Origin: Microbacterium sp.
GTDB lineage: Bacteria > Actinomycetota > Actinomycetes > Actinomycetales > Microbacteriaceae
DNA: 64,000 nt
Assembly (NCBI RefSeq): GCF_031178445.1
Contig: NZ_JAPSIY010000001.1
Coordinates: 393,237-457,236, forward strand
Direction: 5' to 3'
Part shown: positions 52,216 to 63,204 of the stretch, one piece after another
Numbering within the stretch: position 1 is the stretch's first letter
Layout: each line of letters begins with the position of its first letter
Notes under the pieces: model-generated
The model's database searches: none
What the model saw: only the letters and a program-made list of their open reading frames with translations
What the model was told of the DNA's origin: nothing
Translations under genes and position numbers: made by a program

Positions 52216-52704
52216 TCAGTGCCAGCTCTTCACGACCGTGCGGGCTGCCTCGGCGCCGTACACGGGATCGATCGCGGGACCGCGCTGGAAGATGCTCGGG
52301 TAGTAGTGCCGGCGGATGGCGTCGATGAGTGCGGGGTCGACGCCTCTGGCCACGAGATCGTCGAGGGCGAGGACGGGTGCCTCCAGACCGGAGTACTCGT
52401 TGACGAACTCCCGGACCAGTCGGCTGAGCTCGAGATTGGCCCTGCGAGGGTCCATATTCCTCGAACGGTATGCATCCTCGATGTGCTGGATCTGGTCGAG
52501 GTACTCGACGCGGAGCTGCGACAGCACATCGGCGGTGATCGGTGTGTGGGCGGTGGCGCCTGGCAGCGTGATGCTGCGACGAGGCCGGGTGAGTGCGAGC
52601 ACCAGCCACACCGCGGCGGCGATCAGCAGAAGGATGCCGATGGCCAGCAGGATCCAGCCCCAGCCGTACTGCACCGGAGGATAAAGCTCGTCAGAGGCGG
52701 GCAT
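52216..52704 (-). CDS. Membrane-anchored protein of the MoxR/VWA operon
   Basis: A 162-residue protein with one N-terminal helix (about 15-39) and a helical domain (LSQLRVEYLDQIQHIEDAYRS ... LSRLVREFVNEYSG). It resembles the DUF4381-like proteins that accompany DUF58 and VWA genes. The function is not known. It overlaps the DUF58 gene by 14 nt and is followed by the VWA gene after 12 nt. Confidence 0.75.
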   Translation of the reverse strand: MPASDELYPPVQYGWGWILLAIGILLLIAAAVWLVLALTRPRRSITLPGATAHTPITADVLSQLRVEYLDQIQHIEDAYRSRNMDPRRANLELSRLVREFVNEYSGLEAPVLALDDLVARGVDPALIDAIRRHYYPSIFQRGPAIDPVYGAEAARTVVKSWH

Positions 52705-53575
52705 GCGACCTCCGATTCAGCATCGTCAGCAGCGTCGGGACGGCGGCATCCTGCCCGCCGAACTCCGCGTGCGTGATCTCGAGCCGGCGCAGCACGTCAT
52801 GCCGGTGCGCGGTTTCGGCCGCCTCCTGGGCGGCGAGCTCAGCCATCACCTCCGCGTCGCCGTGCACGAAGTCGGGCACCGCCCAGCTGCTGTCGACATC
52901 ACGGCGATGCGCGCCGGAGCGGCCGACGACCGGGTCCGCGTCGCGCAGCGTCAGCCAGAGGAGGTCGTGCTGCACGCCCAGCCTGCGCAGCATCCGCTCC
53001 GTCTCGTCGGTGACGGGGGCCTCGTCGGTGACGATCACGACGATCATGCGTCGCGCGATGTTGCGCGCCACGTAACGCAGCAGGCTCTCGCGGTCGTTCG
53101 GCGCCGAGCTCTCGCCGATCGCCCGGTCCAGGGCGCGAAGGCCGTGCTCGAGCGCCCCTTCGCTGCCGCCGGGGGCGAGCCGGCGAACGCGCGCCGCGTC
53201 TCCGTAGACGATCCAGAAGTCGTCGCCGTGGCGCACGGTGAGGAAGCCGAGCGCACCGGTCACGAGCACGGCGAGCTCGCGTTTCGTCCCCTCGTCCTCG
53301 GCGAGGGCGTTCATGCTGCGGCCGGTGTCGACGACGAAGAGCACCGTGTGCATGCGGGTCGCCTTGGTGCGCTTGATCAGCGGCGAGCCGTGCTTGGCGG
53401 TGGCCTTCCAGTCGATGTCGCGCACCTGGTCGCCGTACTCGTACGGGCGCAGGTCCTCGAAGTCGAGGCTGCGGCCGCGCAGCAGCGACGCGTATGCGCC
53501 GTCGAGCGCGTGCATCGACTTCTGTGACGAGCGGATGAAGAGTCGGCTCTTCACCTGTGTGACGAGACTGGGCAT
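52691..53575 (-). CDS. DUF58 domain-containing protein
   Basis: A 294-residue soluble protein. The signature YEYGDQVRDIDWKATAKHGSPLIKR (here split: EYGDQVRDIDWKAT and KHGSPLIKR) at about 47-72 and the VWA-like core VLFVVDTGRSMNAL are typical of DUF58, the usual partner of MoxR ATPases. It is probably a client or adaptor. It starts 11 nt after the MoxR stop. Confidence 0.9.
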   Translation of the reverse strand: MPSLVTQVKSRLFIRSSQKSMHALDGAYASLLRGRSLDFEDLRPYEYGDQVRDIDWKATAKHGSPLIKRTKATRMHTVLFVVDTGRSMNALAEDEGTKRELAVLVTGALGFLTVRHGDDFWIVYGDAARVRRLAPGGSEGALEHGLRALDRAIGESSAPNDRESLLRYVARNIARRMIVVIVTDEAPVTDETERMLRRLGVQHDLLWLTLRDADPVVGRSGAHRRDVDSSWAVPDFVHGDAEVMAELAAQEAAETAHRHDVLRRLEITHAEFGGQDAAVPTLLTMLNRRSHARL

Positions 53576-53586
53576 GTTCGCGGGGG

Positions 53587-54717
<1,131 letters not shown>

Positions 54718-54823
54718 CGCTCTCCTCTTCGTCGGGGGATCGACGCCGTCCGCAGATCCCCCCGCTACAGGGTAACGGGCGCAGTGCTGGTGCAGCCGAG
54801 GGTGCTGGACGCCGTCGCACGAT

Positions 54824-55714
54824 TCAGATCGAGTCGCGGGGTGCCTCGATCGCGGCGCCGTTCGTGCCGTCGGAGTATGTCGCGCGGACCATCGGGTCGG
54901 ACAGGTCGAGGAGGTCACCGCCGATGTTGAGCGACGCGTGCCCGTCACCGCCGAACGTCACCGAGCCCGCGGAGCGGCCGCCGTAGGTGACGGATGCCGT
55001 GGCGCCGGGCTCGCCTGACAGGGAGAGCGTGTAGCTCGAGAGCAGTCTCACGCCGAGCAGGCTGAGTGCGTAGTTCGCGGTGAGGCCGGTGAAGCGGAGC
55101 GGGGCCGGAGTCGCCGTAGGCGGCGGAGGCGCCGGCGCGGGTGCGGGCGCGGAGGGGGAGGGAGCGGGGGTGTCAGGCGACGAGGGGCTGGATGGGCCGG
55201 GAACAGCAGAGCCGCGCGGGGGCGCTGCCCCATTCGTGACCGGCACAGACCCGCCCGGGTCCTGCCTCAGCGGCGGCACCGCGTCGGATGTCTCATCCGA
55301 ACGCTCCTGGCGCGGGGGAGCGAGGCCCTCCCCATCGTCGATGATCGGCGCCTCGTCGGCATCCACGCGCCGCTCGGGCACGCGAAGTCCCTCGGCTCGG
55401 CTGCCCGCTTCCCCCGTCAGGGACGCAGCGGACACCGGACCGCTCGATGCCGGCTCGGAGGTGCCGGCCGCGCTCGGAGACCGGTGATCTGCGGATGTGC
55501 CGGCCAGTAGCCCAGCGGTCACCGACACCACGCCGATCACGGCCACTGTGGTGAACCCGGCGATCAGCCGGCCGCGGTGCACGGGCGGGGCGCTCGCCGC
55601 ATGGGCGACGGGCGCCGCGGCGGGCAGGCCCCCGCTCGGCTGTGGATGCCTGCGCAGCGCGGGAGGAGGCGCATCCCACAGGCTCGAGGGCACCTTGAGC
55701 GGCTCGTGCGTCAC
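54824..55714 (-). CDS. Proline-rich membrane-anchored protein, unknown function
   Basis: A 296-residue protein with a short cytoplasmic part, one helix (about 50-70), then a Pro/Ser/Ala-rich linker of about 125 residues (rich in PAPAPAP) that could cross the wall. The last 95 residues look like a small beta domain (SVTYGGRSAGSVTFGGDGHA). I do not recognise a family. It is monocistronic, upstream of the MoxR operon. Confidence 0.65.
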   Translation of the reverse strand: MTHEPLKVPSSLWDAPPPALRRHPQPSGGLPAAAPVAHAASAPPVHRGRLIAGFTTVAVIGVVSVTAGLLAGTSADHRSPSAAGTSEPASSGPVSAASLTGEAGSRAEGLRVPERRVDADEAPIIDDGEGLAPPRQERSDETSDAVPPLRQDPGGSVPVTNGAAPPRGSAVPGPSSPSSPDTPAPSPSAPAPAPAPPPPTATPAPLRFTGLTANYALSLLGVRLLSSYTLSLSGEPGATASVTYGGRSAGSVTFGGDGHASLNIGGDLLDLSDPMVRATYSDGTNGAAIEAPRDSI

Positions 55715-55813
55715 TTCGGCTCACCCCCGGTCGGCAGCTCACCGGGCGGCGAGGCCTCTATCCAGTATGAACCGTGCACCCGAATCGCGGGAGCGCGCGG
55801 ATGCTCGCGTGCG

Positions 55814-56536
55814 TCAGGCCGTCACGACCGCCGGCTGCACGGAGTCGACGGATGCCGCGCGCTTGCGCGCGACCCACACGACGGCGGCTCCGACGACGAG
55901 GATGACGGCGGCGATGCCGATGACGTACCCGGTCACGCCGAGGTAGCCGCCCGGCGTGGTGTGCGGGTTGAGGAACGGATACGGATACCAGTACGGAGTG
56001 CCGAGGGCAGGGGAGATGATCAGGTTCGCACGGACGAGGGTGTACACCGCCCAGGCGATCGGGAACGCCGCGACGACGAGCACAGTGCTCCAGGTCAGCA
56101 TCCGCCGCTTCGGCGCGAGCAGCACGTCCGCGAGCAGGAACAGCGGGATCACGACGTGCAGCACCTCGTTCGACCATCCCACGGTCGAACCCTGCGGCAG
56201 CTCGATGCCGCGCAGCAGCACGTTGTAGACGATGCCGGTGACGATCATGTACGTCGCGACGCAGGTGAGCGTGACGGCGAGCCAGCGAGGCTCGCGAGCC
56301 GCATCCTTTCCCTTCGTCCACGCCCAGATCGCGCCGATGGCGAGCGCGACGGCCGCCCCCAGGTTCGAAAGGACGGTGAAGAAGCTGAAGAAGTTCACAC
56401 CCACCGTCGGCAGATGCGCACCCCACGGGGTCGTCGCGTGGAGCGCGACCTCGAACGTGCGAGCGAGCTGGGCAATGAGCGCGGCGAATCCGAGCACGGA
56501 TGCCGCGAGCCGGGCGTAGGGCCACCAGATGTTCAT
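55814..56536 (-). CDS. Pr6Pr family membrane protein
   Basis: A 240-residue integral membrane protein with six predicted helices. NFFSFFTVLSNLGAAVAL and NEVLHVVIPLFLLADVLL, plus WYPYPFLNPHTTPGGY in a loop, are the typical marks of the Pr6Pr (FAR-17a/AIG1-like) family. The function is unknown. ATG at 56536 has GGAGG upstream. Confidence 0.88.
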   Translation of the reverse strand: MNIWWPYARLAASVLGFAALIAQLARTFEVALHATTPWGAHLPTVGVNFFSFFTVLSNLGAAVALAIGAIWAWTKGKDAAREPRWLAVTLTCVATYMIVTGIVYNVLLRGIELPQGSTVGWSNEVLHVVIPLFLLADVLLAPKRRMLTWSTVLVVAAFPIAWAVYTLVRANLIISPALGTPYWYPYPFLNPHTTPGGYLGVTGYVIGIAAVILVVGAAVVWVARKRAASVDSVQPAVVTA

Positions 56537-56747
56537 GCTGCCTCCGGTGGTCACAATAACGGAGCGGGTGCCGATCGTGGGGAGTGGTCTGTCCGGTCGC
56601 CGGCAGCATCCCGTCGGCCACCGTGGCGGGTTTCCGACAATGCCGTTCACCCGCCGCTCCGAATCCTTGTCGCTTCGAGCACGCGACTGGTGACATATGC
56701 GAAGCGGCTCGCCGACGAGGGCGGGCCCTCATCCCCAGGAGGAATTC

Positions 56748-59432
56748 GTGACCTATTCACGCCTGCGCGTGGCTCTGGGCGCAACCGCGAGTATGGTGCT
56801 GGCCAGCTGTCTGCTGGTCGCGCCTGCCGCGATGGCCGTTCAGAGCAGCAACGCACAACCCAGCCCCATCGCCGAGAAGGTGCTCGCCGCCAAGGGCTCG
56901 AAGGCCCCCGCGATGACGCGGGATCTCGAGAACACACAACGCAAGGGCAAGCCGGCCGACGTCGTCAGAGCCCACATGTCGGCGAACGCCTCCGTCTACA
57001 ACATCGACGGCGCCGAGCTGAAGGAGCTCGACACGACCGCGTCGGCGGATGGCAGGGGACAGGCGGTCAGATTCCAGCAGGTGCACAAGGGCGTGCCGGT
57101 GTACGGGGCACAGTACGTGGCGCACACCGAGGGCGACGCGTCGGCGCGCACGGTCGAGAGCGTCACGGGTCGCGTCTTCTCCGAGCTCTCGCTCGAGACC
57201 GAGCCGGCTGTCAGCGAGGCCGATGCTCGCAACCGCCTGTGGACCGACAAGACGGTCGCCCGCATCGCCGAGCCCACGATCACCGAGCACGGCCTGACCA
57301 TCCTGCCCATGGGGAAGGGCGCGCTGGCATGGCACTTCGAGGTGACCGGCGTCGACGACGCGGGCAACCCCGTGCGCCAGACCGTGATGATGGATGCCTC
57401 CGTGGGCGCCGTGCTGCTCTCGTTCAACCAGCTGCACACGGCCGAGGGCGTGGAGGGCACGGGCGTGACGTTCGACGGCGACGAGGTACCTCTGGCGATC
57501 AGCGCGACGGACGACGGCCGCTTCGAGCTGCGCGACCGCAGCCGGTCGATGTACGCCGAGACGGGCGGTGAGATCCACACGCTCGACGCACTCGGAGGCG
57601 ACTACCGCGACTACTCCGGAGCCATGCCCGAGGGGACCGTGCTGTTCAGCTCCGACACCGAGCGCTTCGAGGGCACGGCGACGAGCCTCGGAGCGGTCGA
57701 CGCGCACCTGAACGCGGGCGTCGTCTACGAGTACTTCCTCGAGCAGTTCGACCGCGACGGCGTCGACGGCAAGGGCGGCACCATGCTGTCGGTCGTGAAC
57801 GTCACGATGAACGGCAGGGAGTACCCCAACGCCTTCTGGGACGGCACCAAGATGGTGTACGGCTCGAACAAGGGCGTGCCGTTCGCGAAGGCGCTCGATG
57901 TGGTCGGTCACGAGATGAGCCACGCGATCACCGAGCACAGCGCCAACCTGCTGTACATCAACCAGAGCGGTGCCCTCAACGAGGCGATCTCGGACTACTT
58001 CGGCAACGCCATGGAGGTCGACGCCGCCGGCATCTCGATGGACGATCCGCGCGCGGGGCTGATCGGCGAGAACCTCTGCGCTGCGGGAACGGCACCCGAG
58101 GAGTGCGCGATCCGCGACATGAACGACGGTCGCGTGGCCGGCGAGGACTACGAGCTGCTGTCGGTCGACTACGACAACGGCGGGGTGCACTACAACTCCA
58201 CCATCGTCGGGGGCGCGTTGTGGAACATCCGCGAGCACCTCGACCCCGCTGTCGCCGACCGGCTGATGTACACGGCGCTCACCGAGTACCTGACACCGCT
58301 GTCGGACTTCACCGACATGCGTGTCGCCGTCGAGCTGGCCGCCAAGCGGGCGAAGCTGTCGGACGCCGACCGCGAGGCGATCGCCGCGGCCTTCGACGAG
58401 CACGGCATCTTCGCCGACTGGGAGGCCACGGCGCACCCGGAGGACGCCGACCTGCTGCTGCAGGGATCGATCTCGGCGTACGAGGGCTATGCCGCGCACG
58501 ATGACATCGCGGCCGTGACCAGCGGTGACCGCTGGGCGACGTCGGAGCTCGACCTCGAGGGCTTCTTCGCCGGCGCACCGGCGTACTCGCTGATCGTCGG
58601 CGGCTACGGGCCCGGAAAGCCCCGCACCATTCACACGGAGGGGGCCTGGGACATCCAGCCGGCGCTCTCGGGAGACCGCCTGCTCTGGACGCGAGTCGAC
58701 GGCGAGTCGATGCAGGTCGTCGAGCAGGTCGGCAACGGAGTCGGCAAGACGCGCGTGGTGTCCACCAACCCCGGCGAGAGCTTCCAGCCGTCCGTCGACG
58801 GCGCATCCGCTGCCTGGCTGTCGAAGCTCGACGGCGAGACGGACGTGTGGGTCAGTCGCGACGGCGCAGAGCCCGTCAACCTGACTCCCGAGGAAGGTAC
58901 CGATGCGTCGCAGGTGGAGATCGACGGCGACATCGTCGCCTGGATCAGCGGTTCCGACATCGTGCGTGTCGATCTGGCGACGAACGAGCGCACCGCGACC
59001 CGCGCCCAGGCGAACATCTTCGCCTCCGTGAACGCCCTCGAACTGACGAATGACGGCCTGTTCTGGCGTTCCGCCGGCCTGTTCGGCGATTCGGTGTTCT
59101 ACACGTCGCACGAGATGGAGAAGCCGCGCAAGCTGCCGCTCGGTTCGATCTATGGGGCGCAGTACGACGTGAACGACGACTACCTGGTCTTCAACTCGAC
59201 CACGGCGTGGGCGAGCCTGTCCCGCCCGCAGGGCGAGGCGGACGCGCACAAGCTGAAGATCGCGCCGATCGCCGACGTGCTCGCCGGTACGGGCGTCTTC
59301 GAGCGGGTGTCGTGCAGTGCCGGATCGCAGATCTCGCCGTCGTTCGGCGAGGGAGAGCGGCTCGTGTACCTGAGCACCTCACAGGCCCGCACCGACCTGG
59401 TGACCCGCGAGGAGCCGGTCGGCACCTGCTGA
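56748..59432 (+). CDS. Secreted M4-family zinc metalloprotease with C-terminal propeller-like domain
   Basis: A thermolysin-like protease of 894 residues. A signal peptide with a likely cut after APAAMA (residue 30) is followed by an FTP/PepSY propeptide (about 35-235) and the catalytic domain (about 250-580): HEMSH at 388-392, third ligand Glu in NEAISDYFGN (about 412), catalytic His in GVHYNS. The last 300 residues are an extra beta domain with repeats that resemble TolB-like propeller blades (QPALSGDRLLWTR, FQPSVDGASAAWLS). LASC in the signal peptide also resembles a lipobox. GTG at 56748 has AGGAGG upstream. Confidence 0.92.
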   Translation: MTYSRLRVALGATASMVLASCLLVAPAAMAVQSSNAQPSPIAEKVLAAKGSKAPAMTRDLENTQRKGKPADVVRAHMSANASVYNIDGAELKELDTTASADGRGQAVRFQQVHKGVPVYGAQYVAHTEGDASARTVESVTGRVFSELSLETEPAVSEADARNRLWTDKTVARIAEPTITEHGLTILPMGKGALAWHFEVTGVDDAGNPVRQTVMMDASVGAVLLSFNQLHTAEGVEGTGVTFDGDEVPLAISATDDGRFELRDRSRSMYAETGGEIHTLDALGGDYRDYSGAMPEGTVLFSSDTERFEGTATSLGAVDAHLNAGVVYEYFLEQFDRDGVDGKGGTMLSVVNVTMNGREYPNAFWDGTKMVYGSNKGVPFAKALDVVGHEMSHAITEHSANLLYINQSGALNEAISDYFGNAMEVDAAGISMDDPRAGLIGENLCAAGTAPEECAIRDMNDGRVAGEDYELLSVDYDNGGVHYNSTIVGGALWNIREHLDPAVADRLMYTALTEYLTPLSDFTDMRVAVELAAKRAKLSDADREAIAAAFDEHGIFADWEATAHPEDADLLLQGSISAYEGYAAHDDIAAVTSGDRWATSELDLEGFFAGAPAYSLIVGGYGPGKPRTIHTEGAWDIQPALSGDRLLWTRVDGESMQVVEQVGNGVGKTRVVSTNPGESFQPSVDGASAAWLSKLDGETDVWVSRDGAEPVNLTPEEGTDASQVEIDGDIVAWISGSDIVRVDLATNERTATRAQANIFASVNALELTNDGLFWRSAGLFGDSVFYTSHEMEKPRKLPLGSIYGAQYDVNDDYLVFNSTTAWASLSRPQGEADAHKLKIAPIADVLAGTGVFERVSCSAGSQISPSFGEGERLVYLSTSQARTDLVTREEPVGTC

Positions 59433-59446
59433 TCGTTCTTCGACAG

Positions 59447-59480
59447 GATGCCCCCGTCGCCGTATGGCGGCGGGGGCATC
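59447..59480 (+). terminator. Terminator of the metalloprotease gene
   Basis: GATGCCCCCGTCGCC and GGCGGCGGGGGCATC pair over 15 bp with one mismatch around GTAT. It can serve the convergent regulator gene also. Confidence 0.65.
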
Positions 59481-59509
59481 CCGCGTTCCGCCGTGTAGCC
59501 ACCGGTCCG

Positions 59510-60544
59510 TCAGACCCAGCCGAGTCGCACCGCGGCGGCGCCGAGCTGGATCCGGGTCGAGACGCCGGCCCGCTCCATGAGCTCCGCGACCCGCCGCTGC
59601 ACCGTGCGTACCGAGACGCCCAACTGGTTGGACACCGCACCATCCGTCATCCCGAGCAGCAGCAGCCGGAGCAGATCGTTGTCGGCGGCGTCGTCTTCGT
59701 CGGTCGACGCATCGAGCAGGGATGTCGCCGCTCGCCAACTCTGCTCGAACGCAGAGATCACCAGGTCCAGCAGGCCACTCGGATGCACGAGCAGAGCCCC
59801 GGACACGCTGCGCTCGCCGTTGGACCGCAGAGGAAGCAGTGCCAGCTCGCGGTCGACCATGATGAGGCGGGTCGGCAGGCTCGGCAGGACGCGCACTTCC
59901 TCGCCCTGCTCGTGTGCCAGCCGTGCGGTGTCGAAGAAGCCCGGGCGCTCCATCACGCCTGTCTCCACGATCGTGCGGTAGCGCACGCCGCGGGCGAGTG
60001 CCCGCTCCTCGTGGATGTTGTGCGGCGACGCCATCAGGATCGGCTCGGTGAGCACGAACACCTCGACGCTCTCGTCCGCGGCATCCTGCAGCTGTCCGAT
60101 GCGTTGGCGCACCGCATCCCCGCCGAGCACCATGTCGAGCACGTCGGGGGCGTGGCGTGACGTCGCTCCCTCGCGATACAGGGCGCTGAGCTGGTCGAGC
60201 GCGTCGTGTGCGAGCGAGAGGCGGCGCTCCTGCTCCGCCAGGCGAGGGCGCAGCACCAGCGCCGGCGGCGATGCGACGAGGCGGGCCTGGTCGGACACGC
60301 TTCGGGCGGCGAATCCGCTGCTCTCGAGGCCGTCGAGGATGCGCTCCACGTGCGCGCCCGGCAATCCCGACATCCTCGCGAGCTCGGCGGCATCGGCCGA
60401 AGGCATCGTGAGCAGCATCCGGTAGATGCTCACATGAGGGTCATCGAGACCGACGTCCTCGAGCATCTGGATCCTTCCGCGGGCGTTCTCGGCACCGGGC
60501 GTACGCGGGCGCGGGATGGCATCGATGGGGTTCTCCGCTGTCAT
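59510..60544 (-). CDS. TrmB-like and LuxR-type regulator
   Basis: A 344-residue regulator. The N-terminal 95 residues form a TrmB/MarR-like winged helix ([37 protein letters not shown]). The middle resembles the TrmB/PLD-like effector domain. The C terminus ends in a LuxR-like helix-turn-helix ([37 protein letters not shown] split across residues 290-330). Regulators of this combination are common in Actinobacteria and often lie by secreted enzyme genes. Its promoter is in the 195-nt space before purA. Target genes are not known. Confidence 0.85.
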   Translation of the reverse strand: MTAENPIDAIPRPRTPGAENARGRIQMLEDVGLDDPHVSIYRMLLTMPSADAAELARMSGLPGAHVERILDGLESSGFAARSVSDQARLVASPPALVLRPRLAEQERRLSLAHDALDQLSALYREGATSRHAPDVLDMVLGGDAVRQRIGQLQDAADESVEVFVLTEPILMASPHNIHEERALARGVRYRTIVETGVMERPGFFDTARLAHEQGEEVRVLPSLPTRLIMVDRELALLPLRSNGERSVSGALLVHPSGLLDLVISAFEQSWRAATSLLDASTDEDDAADNDLLRLLLLGMTDGAVSNQLGVSVRTVQRRVAELMERAGVSTRIQLGAAAVRLGWV

Positions 60545-60659
60545 CCGCTGCGAGCGGCCTGCCCGGTGGCACCAACGCTACTCATCTACGGACGGGCCGT
60601 GCAATCGCCTGCCCGCGGCGGGCGGCGCCCGGCTCGAGGGGTCCGGAAGGGCCCTCCGA

Positions 60660-60665
60660 TAGGAT
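60660..60665 (+). promoter_or_regulatory. Possible -10 box of purA
   Basis: TAGGAT lies 75 nt before the purA start. No convincing -35 box or purine-riboswitch core is visible upstream. Confidence 0.35.
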
Positions 60666-60739
60666 GGTCTCGCCCGATCGGGCCAGCTCATCGGCCGGTG
60701 CAAACCCGGCGAACAGCGGCAGTACCAGGGGGTTCACCC

Positions 60740-62026
60740 ATGCCAGGAATCGTGATCGTCGGCGTCCAGTGGGGCGATGAGGGCAAGGGCAAGGCGACAG
60801 ACCTGCTCGGCGACCGCACCGACTGGGTCGTCAAGTTCAACGGCGGCAACAACGCCGGACACACCGTCGTCGTCGGCGACGAGAAGTACGCGCTGCACCT
60901 GCTCCCCTCCGGCATCCTGACACCGGGCGTCACGCCTGTCATCGGCAACGGCGTCGTCATCGATCTCGAGGTGCTCTTCGACGAGCTCGAAGCCCTCTCC
61001 GCCCGCGGCGTCGACGTCTCCAAGCTCAAGGTCAGCGCGAACGCGCACATCATCACCCAGTACCACCGCACGCTCGACAAGGTCACGGAGCGCTTCCTGG
61101 GCAAACGCAACATCGGCACGACCGGCCGTGGCATCGGCCCGGCGTACGCCGACAAGATCAACCGCGTCGGCATCCGGGTGCAGGATCTGTTCGACGAGAA
61201 CATCCTGCGCCAGAAGGTCGAGGGCGCGCTCGACCAGAAGAACCATCTGCTGGTGAAGGTGTTCAACCGCCGCTCCATCACCTGTGACGAGATCGTGGAG
61301 GAGCTGCTGTCGTACGCCGAGCGGCTGCGCCCGATGGTGGCGGACACCGGCCACCTTCTCGACGAGGCGCTGCAGCGCGGCGAGGTCGTCGTCTTCGAAG
61401 GCGGCCAGGCCACGATGCTCGACGTCGACCACGGCACCTACCCGTTCGTGACCTCGTCGTCGGCGACCGCCGGCGGAGCATCCACCGGTTCGGGAGTCGG
61501 CCCCGGCCGCCTCGACCGCATCGTCGGCATCGTGAAGGCGTACACCACCCGAGTCGGCTCTGGGCCCTTCCCCACCGAGCTGCTCGACGAGCAGGGAGAG
61601 TGGCTGCGCAAGACCGGCTTCGAATACGGCACCACGACCGGGCGCGTGCGCCGCACGGGCTGGTACGACGCGCCGATCACCCGCTACGCGACGCGTGTGA
61701 ACGGCATCACCGACCTGGTGCTCACCAAGCTCGACATCCTGACCGGCCTCGAGCAGATCCCGGTGTGCGTGGCGTACGACGTCGACGGGAAGCGCTTCGA
61801 CGAGGTGCCGGTGAACCAGACCGAGTTCCATCACGCCAAGCCGATCTACGAGTACTTCCCCGGGTGGTCGGATGACATCTCCACCGCCCGCACCTTCGAG
61901 GACCTCCCGCAGAACGCGCAGGACTACGTGCTGGCGCTGGAGGGGATGAGCAACACGCGCATCTCGGTGGTCGGCGTCGGTCCCGAGCGCGACGAGGTCA
62001 TCGTCCGGCACGGCCTGCTGGACTGA
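60740..62026 (+). CDS. purA: Adenylosuccinate synthetase
   Basis: Converts IMP and aspartate to adenylosuccinate with GTP, committing IMP to AMP. The 428 residues begin with [14 protein letters not shown] (GTP loop, catalytic Asp and Lys), then [11 protein letters not shown] (catalytic His), [14 protein letters not shown] and [11 protein letters not shown]. All motifs are intact. The ribosome site AGGGGG is 6-7 nt before ATG 60740. The lactonase-like gene starts 12 nt after the stop. Confidence 0.97.
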   Translation: MPGIVIVGVQWGDEGKGKATDLLGDRTDWVVKFNGGNNAGHTVVVGDEKYALHLLPSGILTPGVTPVIGNGVVIDLEVLFDELEALSARGVDVSKLKVSANAHIITQYHRTLDKVTERFLGKRNIGTTGRGIGPAYADKINRVGIRVQDLFDENILRQKVEGALDQKNHLLVKVFNRRSITCDEIVEELLSYAERLRPMVADTGHLLDEALQRGEVVVFEGGQATMLDVDHGTYPFVTSSSATAGGASTGSGVGPGRLDRIVGIVKAYTTRVGSGPFPTELLDEQGEWLRKTGFEYGTTTGRVRRTGWYDAPITRYATRVNGITDLVLTKLDILTGLEQIPVCVAYDVDGKRFDEVPVNQTEFHHAKPIYEYFPGWSDDISTARTFEDLPQNAQDYVLALEGMSNTRISVVGVGPERDEVIVRHGLLD

Positions 62027-62037
62027 CCGGGGCGGTC

Positions 62038-63135
62038 GTGACGCGGTTCTGGGTCGGCGGCTACGGCGCCGACATGGAGGGGCACGCCGACGGCATCGGC
62101 TTCCTCTCGGCCGACGCCGGGCGGGGACCGTCGAGCCTGGCGCACCGCGGCCTCGCCGTCCGGGCGGCGTCGCCGTCATGGCTGGTGAACCACCCGACCC
62201 TCGACGTCGTCTACGCAGCACTGGAGGGCGAGGGCGTCGTGCAGGCTTTCGCGCGCTCGGGTGAGGAGACGCTGCGCCCCCTCGCACCGCCGGTCGCCGC
62301 CGGGGAGTCGGTGTGTCACGTGGCGGTCTCGGCCGACGGCCGGATGCTGATCGCCAGCTGCTACGGCGATGGGAAGGTGCTGCGCTTCGGCCTCGACGGT
62401 GCAGGACGCCTCATGGAGCCCGCCGCCGACAAGGCCGCCGCCCTGCGCGCTGCGCTGTTCGGCGACGCCGGCGACGCGGCTCGGGAACCTGCTTCGGCCG
62501 ACAGGCGGACAGCATCCGACCCGTACCCGACGCCCGCGGGAGAGGAGGCCAGAGCCTCGCATGCGCACTCGGCCGTCTTCCTCCCCGACGGGCGCATCGC
62601 GACGACGGATCTGGGGTTCGATCTGGTGCGCATCTGGCGCCGCGATGCGACCCTCGACCACGAGGTGGTGCTGCCCCGCGGCACGGGACCCCGGCACATG
62701 GTGCTGCATCCCAGCGGTCATCTGCATGTCGTGACCGAGTACTCCTGCGAGGTGTTCACCCTCGCAGCCGGGCCGGACGGGCACTGGGGTCTCGTCGCCG
62801 GGACCGGGGTCGGGGCGATGACGGATGCGGATGCCGCCGCCGAGCTGGCGGTCTCCCGTGACGGGCAGACGCTGTACACGGCGCTGCGCGGCAGCAACAC
62901 GATCGCGGCCCTGCGGGTGCGCGGTGCCGGCGATGTCGTCGAGCCGCTGGCGCTGGCCGATTCCGGCGTGGACTGGCCGCGTCATCACCTCGTGCATGAG
63001 GGGGTGCTGCTGGTCGCAGGGCAGAAGTCGAGCACGATCTCCGCCATCGACCTCGACGAACGGACGGGTGCGCCGCGCGGCATCCGGCACCGCGCCTCCG
63101 TGCCGAGCCCCACCGTCATCATTCCTGCGCGCTGA
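62038..63135 (+). CDS. Lactonase family (6-phosphogluconolactonase-like) beta-propeller protein
   Basis: A 365-residue seven-bladed propeller protein of the YbhE type. VGGYGADMEGHADGIGF, SPSWLVNHPTLDVVYAAL, CHVAVSADGRMLIASCYGDG, GTGPRHMVLHP and LAVSRDGQTLYTALRGSN are blade segments. Members hydrolyse 6-phosphogluconolactone or related lactones; the activity here is unproven. GTG at 62038 is likely translated with purA. The Pro/Ser loop between residues 140 and 175 is longer than usual. Confidence 0.85.
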   Translation: MTRFWVGGYGADMEGHADGIGFLSADAGRGPSSLAHRGLAVRAASPSWLVNHPTLDVVYAALEGEGVVQAFARSGEETLRPLAPPVAAGESVCHVAVSADGRMLIASCYGDGKVLRFGLDGAGRLMEPAADKAAALRAALFGDAGDAAREPASADRRTASDPYPTPAGEEARASHAHSAVFLPDGRIATTDLGFDLVRIWRRDATLDHEVVLPRGTGPRHMVLHPSGHLHVVTEYSCEVFTLAAGPDGHWGLVAGTGVGAMTDADAAAELAVSRDGQTLYTALRGSNTIAALRVRGAGDVVEPLALADSGVDWPRHHLVHEGVLLVAGQKSSTISAIDLDERTGAPRGIRHRASVPSPTVIIPAR

Positions 63136-63204
63136 GCCGCCCCGCTCGCAGGCCGCGCCGGGGGACACGACTCCCCGTCGCACGCCCGGCGTAGGCTCGG
63201 CGGC

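Noticed and set aside
56757..59249. An 830-residue reading frame antisense to the metalloprotease gene
   Set aside because: Composition is Arg/Val/Asp-rich as expected for the shadow of a high-GC gene, and no domain is recognisable; the plus strand encodes an intact M4 protease.
60545..60739. Purine riboswitch upstream of purA
   Set aside because: No three-way junction or conserved core could be found in the 195 bp.
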